Assembly: GCA_963576735.1 (NCBI GenBank)
Contig: OY755182.1
Span: forward strand, 2,914,001-2,978,000
Direction: 5' to 3'
DNA: 64,000 bases
From: Bedellia somnulentella
Taxonomy: Eukaryota; Arthropoda; Insecta; Lepidoptera; Bedelliidae
Made by a program: the position numbers and the translations under genes. Below the pieces are notes generated by a model, which saw only the letters and a list, made by a program, of their open reading frames with translations, did no database searches and was not told the DNA's origin. Below, in pieces: positions 1 through 8,365 of the stretch; the stretch's first letter is position 1; the number at the start of each line of letters is the position of its first letter.

Positions 1-107
1 AATCATATCACATTATATCATATATTTTTTTCATATATGTTTTTAAATTGAGAGAAAAGCAATGTGTTAAATAGCCATGGCAATTCTTTATGTTTTTGAA
101 CCTTGTG

Positions 108-312
108 TGCGTAGACCGTGATAGCTCAGTACCCAATACCTCTGTAGAATACCTCTGTGCAGACGATGAGAGTTCAAATCACAGTTCGGGCCTACATCAA
201 TTTGTCTTTTCTAAGTCATAAGTGTAGTTAATTTTTCATGATTGTTGACTACGAGGTACAAAATCGTGAGGAAACCTACATGTCTAAGTTAAACTTAATC
301 ATTTGACAGTGT
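108..312 (+). mobile_element. SINE-C copy (tRNA-headed SINE), 3' truncated
   Basis: The tRNA-like head has an A-box-like TGATAGCTCAG near 119 and a B-box-like GAGTTCAAATC near 170. It is followed by the family body (CCTACATCAATTTGTCTTTTC, GAGGAAACCTACATG). Compared with the full copy at 47125-47490, it stops near the GACAGTGTAT motif and lacks the 3' third and the (ATGTT)n tail. A short duplication disturbs the anticodon-arm region of the head. Confidence 0.75.
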
Positions 313-336
313 ATCAACTTCCGAATTACAAAATTG

Positions 337-500
337 CTTAGCACTCACGCGGAGGACCTGGTGACCTGTACTACAGGCGAATAACCTACTTCAGGCACCA
401 GCTTTTCACTCTATTGTTGTTTAAAATAATTATGTTGTATTATGTAAACGGTGAAGAGAAAATAAATATATTTTTACTTTACTTACTTTACTTTACTTTA
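337..500 (+). repeat. Family-D repeat, probable LINE 3' end with (TTTAC)n tail
   Basis: The sequence from CACTCACGCGGAGGACCTGG to GGTGAAGAGAAAATAAATA recurs almost unchanged at 23872-24010. This copy ends in a TTTAC-rich simple repeat. A fixed 3' part with a simple tail and no visible promoter fits a 5'-truncated non-LTR element, but no coding sequence remains to confirm it. Confidence 0.55.
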
Positions 501-580
501 GAATGTGGCTAAGGAGTTTCTAGTTCTGAAGCTCTGGCTCCCCTTTCTTTATTTATGGCCGTGAGTATATGTATGTTTGT
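501..580 (+). mobile_element. SINE-A 3'-end fragment
   Basis: It carries the SINE-A 3' block: GTGGCTAAGGAGTTTC, AGCTCTGGCTCCCC and GGCCGTGAGTATATGTATG. The 5' two thirds are missing, the usual 5'-truncated state. Confidence 0.7.
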
Positions 581-879
581 ACCAAATATCTAAATAACCA
601 TTATGATCATATTAAAAAAATTCCCATACGTCCCTAGCTCTGAAGATCATAACTTTAGAATGCATTAAAATTAAATTCGTGAACCTTCACTATCCATTGT
701 CAACATAGAAATCTGACCACAAAGCTAAGAGCAACAGGACTCTGAGCAATTTAACTGAAGTGCCGTCGGTCTGCATCAATTTACTGACCGTTTAGTCGAG
801 TCTGCGATGAGTTGTATAGCCCGTTTTCTATTGACAAATTTCTTGTATAGGTATTGCGCATAGATATATAATAGTTCAA
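581..879. other. No recognised feature
   Basis: AT-rich DNA with no open frame of note and no match to the families used here. Confidence 0.4.
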
Positions 880-884
880 AGTAT

Positions 885-1020
885 GACGAAAAAAAGAGCA
901 TGTGTGAAAATATTTATGAATGTAAACGAAGCTAGAGAGGTTTGCCAGGATCGTACAAAGTGGTCAACTGCCTGTGTTTATTATATCAATCTGTCTGTCT
1001 ACCCCAATGATCAATAATGG
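885..1020 (+). mobile_element. LINE-B 3'-end fragment
   Basis: The DNA for the LINE-B C-terminal peptide (RACMK...NEAREVCQDRTKW) can be followed from 893 to about 963. It then diverges and resumes near ACCCCAATGA. It is a heavily truncated and mutated copy. Confidence 0.65.
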
Positions 1021-1107
1021 CGAGGATATAGGATAGGATAGGTATGTATATATTATAGAACATAGATGGGCGGTAGGCGCCAAACGTCATAGGGTACACG
1101 AGGGTAG

Positions 1108-1352
1108 GCTGGGTAGTGTATGCTTAAAATAGCACTACCCCATGTCTTCCGGGTGTACGTAAGAGGCGACTAACGGTATTGGGGCTTTTTAGGGATTTTT
1201 ATGCGATGCGGTTCGAGACCCATCACCAATGATACTTTATTTCTAACATCTTGTCCTCTATCAACTTCCAAATGTGGCAGAGGAGTTTCTAGCTCTGAAG
1301 CTCTGGCTACCCCTTTGTTGGATTTATGGCCGTGAGTTATGTATGTATGTAT
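1108..1352 (+). mobile_element. SINE-A copy, near full length
   Basis: It starts with a GCTGGGTAGTGTATGCTTAAAATAG variant of the 5' end and ends in GCCGTGAGTTATGTATGTATGT. The putative internal promoter is unusually clear: GAGGCGACTAACGG (A-box-like, ~1164) and GGTTCGAGACC (B-box, ~1210). Most other copies have GGTTGGAGACC at the B-box. Confidence 0.8.
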
Positions 1353-2115
1353 TACAATCACGGGAAAATGTACAAATTGGCTAAAATATCAAATTCGTGA
1401 CATTTCATCAATTTTGATAGGGCTAGTTAGTAATCTGCCATTCTAGTGTCACTTTGGTTTATGTCTCGCTGTCATTGTTCTATTGCTAATTTATGTACGT
1501 AAGTACAGCATAATCACTTTGATGGAGTGAAAGCTAATGCAACTTCTTATTATAATTAAAACTTCACCAGCATCAAATAAAGTTACACAATTATAAAAAG
1601 CGCGATGTTTCAAAATGGCGACAAGATTGCCGCCGCCAGACAAACAAAGTTAAACTGTCTAATTAAAAGTTCGGGAGCCAGTTGTTCTTATTTAACATAC
1701 ATATGATATGATCAAAAATATCTTCTATCATAATAAAATTACAATTACGGTAAAATTTACAAATTGGCAAAAATATCAAATACGTTAATTTTTATAAATT
1801 TTAAATGGCTAGTTAGTAATCAGCTAGTGTCATTCACGCATACCATTGAACTTTGGTTCATGTTTCGCTGTCATCTTTGTATTTCCAATCTGTATAAGTA
1901 AATGTAGCAAAAATTCACTTCAATGTAGTCTAGTGTAGTCTAGTAGAGCTATTGCAACCTTCTCATATTCAATTAAATGCATCATCAGCATCAAATAAAG
2001 TTACACAATTATAAAAAGCGCGATGTTTCAAAATGGCGACAAGATTCCCGCCGCCAGACAAACAAAGTTAAACTGTCTAATTAAAAGTTCGGGAGCCAGT
2101 TGTTCTTATTTAACG
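1351..2115. repeat. Imperfect tandem duplication, ~0.39-0.42 kb unit, two copies
   Basis: Unit 1 begins at 1351 (ATTACAATCACGGG) and unit 2 at 1738 (ATTACAATTACGG). Both contain GTTACACAATTATAAAAAGC, TTCAAAATGGCGACAAGATT and GTTCGGGAGCCAGTTGTTCT. The two blocks are 387 bp apart at the left and 418 bp apart at the right, so an indel separates them. No ORF or transposon end is seen. Confidence 0.8.
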
Positions 2116-2423
2116 CGCTCATTATACCAGTAAGTCGACAGTGCATGCTTCATCAAAATTTTCTCTCTTCACTTCAACTTTCCCCCGATTCGAAGGAAAA
2201 CTCGCGTTAACGACATTCCTCGCTTTTATTTTAATCTTTTATTAAGATGGCTGTGATTGATATAAATAAATGAATATGCGGACATATTAAATACAGTTCA
2301 AGGTAATAAGACTTGTGTTATGGGTAATAACTCGACGATATATTGAATATTATTTAATACACATAAAAATAACATCCAAGCTCATCACATAAATGTTGCT
2401 CCCAGCGAGGCTAGAGAAACATA
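2116..2423. other. No recognised feature
   Basis: Unique-looking DNA following the tandem duplication. It holds a moderately pyrimidine-rich patch (2160-2215) but no supported gene or repeat. Confidence 0.35.
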
Positions 2424-2615
2424 TATACATACATATACTCACGGCTATAAATCTCTAAAAAGGGTAGCCATATCTAAGGAACTAGAAATTCCTCAGCCAC
2501 TTTTGGAAAGTTGAGTGGGGAAAAGATGGCACAATAAAGGTTGATGGTGATTCGTCTCCAACCGCATCGCCCAAAAATCCCTTAAAAACTCCAATACGGT
2601 TAGTCGCCTCACCAC
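2424..2615 (-). mobile_element. SINE-A copy, 5' end missing
   Basis: In minus orientation it reads from the ATAC-type tail and CTCACGGCTATAAAT through GTGGGGAAAAGATGG to CCGCATCGCCCAAAAATCCC and GTTAGTCGCCTC. The 5' ~50 bp of the SINE are replaced by unrelated sequence after 2615. Confidence 0.8.
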
Positions 2616-2711
2616 CATAGACGTCGTCGAGTTAAAATATAACATCAATGGTAAATCCATACAAATCAGTCTAAATTAGTAATGTGATGTGTAAAATTTA
2701 TTCATCTTTTA

Positions 2712-3027
2712 GGGGTTTGCAGAGGTACTAATACTTCTGGACATCACGTGACATAGTCACCTGGCGTTCAGAGTACCCACATTTTGCTTTGACAATGTAA
2801 TCATGTGATAGGGGGAGGCCTATCGCCGTTTTATACTAATACACTGTCACATGACTAAGTAAAACTCAGCCATGTGGGTTTCCTTATGATGTTTTCCCTC
2901 AACGATAACATCCATGATTAATGAACAACACTAAAGAAAAGACAAATTGGTGTAGGTCCGACTCGGGATTTGAACCTTCATCGTCTGCACGATAAGCGGT
3001 GTTCTACCCACTGTGCTATCACGGTTG
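2712..3027 (-). mobile_element. SINE-C copy, near complete, tail missing
   Basis: Minus orientation. The body (GGTACTAATACTTCTGGACA, ACACTGTCACATGACTAAG) leads into the tRNA-like head with CGGGATTTGAACC (B-box complement) and CTGTGCTATCACGGT (A-box complement). Confidence 0.85.
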
Positions 3028-3041
3028 GTCTCAGAGTATAC

Positions 3042-3296
3042 TTTATACATACATATACTCACGGCTATAAATCCCTAGAAGGGGTAGCCAGAGCTAAGGA
3101 ATTAGAAATTCCTCAGCCACATTTGGAAAATTGTTAGGGGAAAGGATGGTAAAGTAAAGGTTGTTGGTGATGGGTCTCCAGCCGCATCGCCCAAAAATCC
3201 CTTGAAAGCCCCAATACCGTTAGTTGCCTCTTACGTACACCCATCGGTAGAAACGGGGTAGTGCTATTCTAAGCCGACACTACACGGCAAACTTTA
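3042..3296 (-). mobile_element. SINE-A copy, full length
   Basis: It is complete from the (ATAC)n tail complement through AAAAATCCCTTGAAAGCCCC to AAGCCGACACTACACGGC at the 5' end. It lies 14 bp from the SINE-C copy at 2712-3027, in the same orientation. Confidence 0.85.
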
Positions 3297-3625
3297 TCTT
3301 ATTTTATAATCACGGTTACAATTACTCACAATCATGCCAATCTGTTTTCTGCACAGTATGGGTCGACTTTCAATAAGGTAGACTATATAATAAAGATTGC
3401 GGGCAGCCGGTTCATGATTCCACCGTAGGATCTATTACCGTAGAAATTCTAAGAAAGTTTATATATAACCAGCTGTCCTTTTATTTACTTCGGCTTACGA
3501 AAATACGCGGAATCAGACACGAATTAAAAGCTGGCTAAGTTTATTTGTATATAGTTAGATTTTCTCGTAAATTTAATTTACTACGTAGTATAGGAATATC
3601 AGTAAACTTTTATAGACTAAAACTT
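3297..3625. other. No recognised feature
   Basis: AT-rich sequence with no supported gene or repeat. Confidence 0.35.
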
Positions 3626-3860
3626 TCACGCCGAATAACCACGAAGGTGTTAGCAGTGGTACTAATACTTCTGAAAATCACGTGACATTGTCACCTGGTG
3701 TTAAGAGTACCTACGTTCTGCTTGGACAGTGTACTCACATGATGGGGGGCAGGCCTCTCGCCGTTTTGTCCGAATACACTGTCACATGACAAAGTACAAC
3801 TCAGCCATGTGCGTTTCCTCACGATGTTTTTTCTCTCCGTAAACAACAATGACAAATTAA
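3626..3860 (-). mobile_element. SINE-C copy, lacking the tRNA head
   Basis: It begins with TTTCACGCCGAATAACC, contains GTACTAATACTTCTGAAAAT and CACTGTCACATGACAAAGT, and fades before the tRNA-like head. Confidence 0.75.
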
Positions 3861-4117
3861 TCATTCATGCGTCTTTATAAAAGACAAATTAATACCAAAA
3901 TATACTATGAAGTGTAAATGAAAGTGCGCCCACAAGGAAACAATTGTGAATCCCAACTCCCCGCCGCTAACAAAGGAGAACTAAGTTGGTTACAAAATTT
4001 CAACATCACAGTTTGACGGAACCCGACCACATGTGGGTTGTTACTCCTGGCCTACATTGTCAGGCAACAAATTGCGATTTAAATTATACACATGTTTCGT
4101 TTATTTTCAACTTTCTA

Positions 4118-4312
4118 TTCATACATACATACATACATATTCTCTCGCCGTTAGTTCCCATTGGGGTAGGCAGAGACTATCAATCGCCACTTTGTACGAT
4201 CCTGGCAAACCTCTCTAGTTTCATTTACATCCATCAATCTTTTCATACATGCTCTTTTATTCTTCGTACTTCGGACACCTGCCTTTTTGAGCACATTTTC
4301 TATTTGATCTTT
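4118..4312 (-). mobile_element. LINE-B 3' end
   Basis: Reverse complement of the LINE-B terminus: (ATAC)n tail, CCCATTGGGGTAGGCAGAGA, TTTGTACGATCCTGGCAAAC and CATGCTCTTTTATTCTTC. It faces the plus-strand copy at 4400-4650, so the two 5' ends point towards each other. Confidence 0.8.
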
Positions 4313-4399
4313 CTATTCGTTGAAATTATTATATTTAGTGAAAAACAGAAAGGTTTTTTGTTTTAAATGATAAACAATAAAAACAAGAATGACAGTAAA

Positions 4400-4650
4400 T
4401 TGGTGAGAAAGAGCTATAGAGCCAAGTGGAGGTAATGCTAGTAGAGGACGACTTAGGAAGGCATATTTAAACTAAATAGAGAGTGCACTCAAAAAGGCAG
4501 AAGTATGAAGGATATAGGAGCATGTAATAAAATATTGATGGATTTGAATGAAGCTGGAGAGGTTTTCCATGTTCGTATAAAGTGGCAATCGATAGTCTTC
4601 GCCTATCCTAATGGGAATTAACGGCGCAAGTATATGTTTGAATGTATGTA
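4400..4650 (+). mobile_element. LINE-B 3' end, degenerate
   Basis: It can be followed from AGAGCTATAGAGCCAAGTGG through CACTCAAAAAGGCAG and GAAGCTGGAGAGG to CCTAATGGGAATTAACGGCG and an ATGT-rich tail. Many substitutions and small deletions have destroyed the reading frame. Confidence 0.75.
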
Positions 4651-5080
4651 AGTACAAAGAAAAAAAGAAAAAAATCAGAAAAAGTATATTTTTTGTTGGA
4701 CAAACAGGGCAAACTTAGTATTTATTATCAAATTATATTATTTTATTATACTTTTCACATTTTTTTCATTTATTTTATTTTGTATCACTTTTTATGTCTC
4801 TTTTATAATTTTAATATTCAAGGAAACTGTGTTGTAGTTAATATTTCAAATGTGAATGAACGTCTCTTCTTTCTTTCTTCTAAATTGCGATGAGGTTACA
4901 AAACAATATTGGGTTTCGTTGTAAGCCCTACCCAGGTGAAACATCGAACGTGAAATGGAAAACACAAGTACTTAGTACACTAAAACTTAAGGCTCAAAAC
5001 AAATTACAATCTTAAGCTAACCGACTAACTAACTGATGGGTATTATATTCAGAAATAAAATAAAACAACATTGATGTAAT
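4651..5080. other. No recognised feature
   Basis: Starts with an A-rich stretch (4658-4690) and continues as AT-rich DNA. Its short open frames look like chance. Confidence 0.3.
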
Positions 5081-5106
5081 CAGACTTTGTTGTGCATGAA
5101 ACCTCA

Positions 5107-5395
5107 TGTAGGGATTATACCAATCAATCAAGGAAAGAAAAAATTCAATGCTAACTGGACTTGAACGCACGACATCCCGGTCTACGCCCGGCCCTTTACG
5201 TATCTTTACGACTGGCGATTGTGTCACAAGTTGCACGATTGTCGCTGTTAATGTCATAAATTTGTATGCGATTTGACACTTTTGACAGCGACAATATTGC
5301 AACTTGCGACACAATCGCGGTCGCTAAAGATACGTAATCAGGGGGCCGGTTGCTCTGCCAACTGAGCTATGGTGCCAAGTAACCAGTAAGGTATT
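5107..5395 (-). mobile_element. SINE-E-type retroposon with 3'-terminal tRNA-like region, split by a MITE
   Basis: Read on the minus strand, a tRNA-like region begins near 5377 with GGCACCATAGCTCAGTTGGC (A-box). It ends near 5155 with GTGCGTTCAAGTCCAG (B-box) and continues into the tail TTCTTTCCTTGATTGATTGG. The anticodon-arm part is interrupted by the inverted-repeat insertion at ~5197-5338. A related uninterrupted copy is at 51169-51350. Confidence 0.65.
5197..5338. mobile_element. MITE with ~50 bp terminal inverted repeats
   Basis: The left arm starts TTACGTATCTTTACGACTGG. The reverse complement of the right arm starts TTACGTATCTTTAGCGACCG, and the match continues through GCGATTGTGTC and CAAGTTGCA to ATTGTCGCTGT. 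The element is about 140 bp and noncoding, and sits inside a tRNA-like sequence. TSD not certain. Confidence 0.75.
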
Positions 5396-5404
5396 AAGAA
5401 GCAA

Positions 5405-5527
5405 CAAACATACATACATATGCTCACGGCTATAAATCCCTTGAAAGGGTAGCCAGAGCTAGGGAATTAGACATTCCTCAGCCACTTTTGGAAGTTGCTT
5501 CCGTGCGTTGCGTGGGGAAAAGATATA
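5405..5527 (-). mobile_element. SINE-A 3' half
   Basis: Tail complement ACATACATACATATGCTCACG, then AGCCAGAGCTAGGGAATTAG and GCGTGGGGAAAAGAT. The 5' half is absent. Confidence 0.75.
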
Positions 5528-5667
5528 ATTAAAAAGCAAGGAAAGACAAAATTTGGAGACTTTTATCTGGAAACCTCACCCCGTTATATGCTTATAACCA
5601 TGAAAAACACTTACTTACTAATTATATATTTGAAAACATAGCAACGCATCACATACAGTATTGTCAA

Positions 5668-5722
5668 AAATATACGGTCTAAATTGAGAACACTCCTTTT
5701 TGAAGTAAGTTAAGACATAGAT
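5668..5722 (-). repeat. 'CCGACTT'-family terminal fragment
   Basis: Matches the conserved end seen at 54400-54435 and 60270-60316: AAATATACGGTC, GAGAACACTCCTTTTTGAAG and a decayed GTCGGTT. Confidence 0.6.
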
Positions 5723-6544
5723 AACTATATAAATAAAAAAACATAGATAAAGTCGGAAGTTCGGTACACGTCAATATGTTTATAGCAACATCACGAAATT
5801 TAGTCACAAATGTGCGGGTAGAATAATATTTTCCACAGCAGGCGCATAACGCGTAGTGGAGTATTCTGGAGGAAAAAGATTATTTTTTCGTTTATTTTTC
5901 GTGTTAGGTTGAAGAATGGTGTATTGTGTAATACTAACACTGTGAAGTCTCAAGAAATGGTACCCAGAGCTTTAAAATAAGAAATTCATCACCAGTTTCG
6001 ATAGTCTCTGCCTAACCCAATAAGAACTACTGGCGTTAGCAATGTATTTTGGAAGTTGAGTTGAGAATCCAACAATCACTTAAAAAGGCCAAAAAAGTGA
6101 ATTTTTGTGTTGTTGTGTTTGAAAGAAAGTTGAAAACATTCTTACAAACTTTCTTTAACCGTGAGCGTATGTATGTATAATAATATTAGCTCCCCATATA
6201 AATATAATATGCTCAGCCCACTCTTAATTAAGCTTAAAAAAACATAAAACAAAACTCGTAATTTAAAGGCTTAGATCAAACGATCTGAAATCCCCAAATT
6301 TATTTTAAAACGTTACATTGATAGCAAATTAACCTTTTTGCGAGGAAATTTTGAATAATGTTCATCAATTTCATTTCCACAGATCAAATGCGTAGCAATT
6401 TATTACCTTCGGGAGGACACGCCATTAATTATCTGGACCTTAGAGATTTGCATTTTACAAGTACAATCATTTACCGTGTAAAAAGTCTGTAACTACTGTC
6501 ATTGGAGTAGATTTCTGGTCTGAAACTAAATAAGATTTTTGAAA
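5723..6544. other. Mostly unrecognised, with one degenerate SINE-A/LINE-B mosaic
   Basis: At 5945-6060 there are scrambled traces of SINE-A (GTACCCAGAGCTTTAAAATA) and LINE-B (GATAGTCTCTGCCTAACCC). The rest shows nothing I can name. Confidence 0.4.
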
Positions 6545-6850
6545 ACGTATGTATGTTTTATAAATTTGTGAGCGTTTGTTTTTATGCGACAATGCGTAAG
6601 CGGTGCGCCTCCTTGGTGCGCCGGGTGCGGGACAGCCCCAACACAATACTAGGTATGATAGGGGCGAGGTTAGATTGTCCCTATATGCGACACTGTTGTG
6701 CCCTCCATGCTCCCTGTGTTAAAAAGGATAGGGCTTTGTAAATATATTATGTGTATATTAAGTTATGTTTTTCCTAACATAGTATGTAAGCCTTTACTAA
6801 CACTAATGTAAGTCTTTGTTACTTGAATAAACATTTTTATTATTTATTAT
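6545..6850 (+). mobile_element. 5'-truncated LINE 3' end with (TTA)n tail
   Basis: A short open frame (to the stop at 6739-6741) ends with motifs such as RVRDSPNTIL and RLDCPYMRHCC. These look like the very C-terminus of a non-LTR reverse transcriptase protein. After the stop come a ~90 bp 3' UTR, TTGAATAAACATTTTTATT and a TTA-type tail. The frame begins abruptly, as expected for 5' truncation. The assignment rests on general resemblance only. Confidence 0.5.
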
Positions 6851-6898
6851 TATGTTGATATCTGAATGATTTCTCATTTCGTGGTATTATAGTTTATA

Positions 6899-6995
6899 AA
6901 AGAGCATGAAAAGATTAATGGGATCTAAACGAAGCTAGAGAGGTGTGTCGGGATCGTATAAAGTAGGGATCGATAGTTCTTCTCCTTCTGAAGGG
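6899..6995 (+). mobile_element. LINE-B fragment
   Basis: AAAGAGCATGAAAAGATTAA, ACGAAGCTAGAGAGGTGTG and a mutated GATCGTATAAAGT match the LINE-B C-terminal coding region. The tail is missing because the MITE at 7003 follows directly. Confidence 0.65.
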
Positions 6996-7002
6996 CAAGC
7001 AC

Positions 7003-7138
7003 GAGCGCAATTTTATCGACACTATCACCGTTAGAATGAGATGGTAGTATACGATACTAAGTAAGTGCGTAAGAGATGGCTGCTTTATCCCACGCGATAA
7101 CTAGTTTAAACACCGCTCGTACTAGCCGGGCTGTAGTA
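7003..7138. mobile_element. MITE, GGCAAGCACGAGCG family
   Basis: The terminal inverted repeats start GGCAAGCACGAGCG on the left, with GCTCGTACTAGCC (diverged) on the right. The interior matches the copy at 24598-24738 read in the opposite direction (GTGCGTAAGAGATGGCTGCT). A third, partial copy is at 13018-13125. Confidence 0.75.
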
Positions 7139-7299
7139 TTAAATTAAATAAGATTGAATTTTAATCGCCATTTTACCGGAATTGTTCGTAACAAAATGGA
7201 ATTTAACGTGACGCATCAAAGTTTCAACAAAATAATCCTCAATTTGTAGAGGATGATTTCACTCCCTAAAATTAGTTATATTTATTAGAATCTTTCTAT

Positions 7300-7510
7300 G
7301 CTGTGTAGTGTCTGATTAGAATAGCATTACTCAATTCTTCCCCAGGGGTGATCGTGAGAGGCGACTGCGATGCTGTTCCAGACCAATCACAAAAATCATT
7401 TATTTTAAAATCTTTTCCTCACTTAACTTCTAAAAGTGGCTGATTCTGATTTTGAAGCTCTGTCTCCCCCGTCTAGGGATTCATAGCCGTGAGTATAAGT
7501 GTATAGAAAT
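7300..7510 (+). mobile_element. SINE-A copy, diverged
   Basis: CTGTGTAGTGTCTGATTAGA at the 5' end, GGTGATCGTGAGAGGCGACT, then GCCGTGAGTATAAGTGTAT. The middle third has a deletion around the B-box. Confidence 0.75.
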
Positions 7511-7859
7511 ATTTTCTTAAAGAATTGATAAATAACAAATAATTCAGTGTTTTAGACATAAACTAAGTTCGGTTCAAGAATAGTCCACTGAATATAAAAT
7601 CGAACACACGTAACACGATGTATTGGTTGTGCATTTTATTTCGCGAAACCAGTGACAAATCTGGTTTTGGACAAAACCAGATATGTCACTATTACTTTCA
7701 TGCCATTTTCATTAAAGGATTAGTTCAGTTTAGATTAGTGGTTGAAGAATTACAGCCCTTAATCGTGATTTCACTTATTCGGGACATCAAAATTGGTAGA
7801 CAACCAACATGTTAGTTCAATAGAAATTTTTCACACCAATTTTGACTCAAAAACTCAAA

Positions 7860-8064
7860 GGTTCGGTCTGTATATCCCTGAAGGGTTGGTAGATATACTT
7901 ATATATCTGAAAATCCTGTGACATGGTCACCTGGTGATCGGAGTATCCTAGTTTTGCTTGTACAGTGTACTCACGTGTTAGGTGGCAGGCCAATCGCCGT
8001 TATATACGAATACACTATCATATGACTAAAGGCAACTTAGCCATGTGGGTTTCCTCACGATGTA
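7860..8064 (-). mobile_element. SINE-C fragment
   Basis: GTACAGTGTACTCACGTGTT, GCAGGCCAATCGCCGTTAT and GCCATGTGGGTTTCCTCACG identify the body in minus orientation. The head and tail are missing. Confidence 0.75.
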
Positions 8065-8177
8065 AATTAACCAGTCATATGACTTTAAAAATCGAACCAG
8101 CCTCTTTACATGACAAACGATTGCCCAACCTTAAGCTACAGTACCTAAGTACATTCATACACTCACGGCAATAAATT

Positions 8178-8283
8178 TCTAACGCCCAATTTCTGAATTG
8201 AGTATTCAAGCTGAGAGCGACCTAAGTATCGTTTTGTCTCATTCAGTTGTTAAGATTTCATGCGACAGAACGATACTTAAGTT
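8178..8283. mobile_element. Truncated copy of the palindromic CGCCCGATTTCTGAATTGAG MITE
   Basis: ACGCCCAATTTCTGAATTGA through CGACAGAACGATACTTAAG matches the left two thirds of the MITE at 53401-53547. The right arm is lost. Confidence 0.7.
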
Positions 8284-8365
8284 GTAAGTTTTTGAGTCAA
8301 AATTGGTGTGAAAAATTCCTATTGAACTAACATGTTGGTTGTCTACCAATTTTGATGTCCCGAAT

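Noticed and set aside
3986..4366. 126-codon plus-strand ORF
   Set aside because: It runs antisense through a LINE-B 3' end and AT-rich flank. The protein is low-complexity with no family match.
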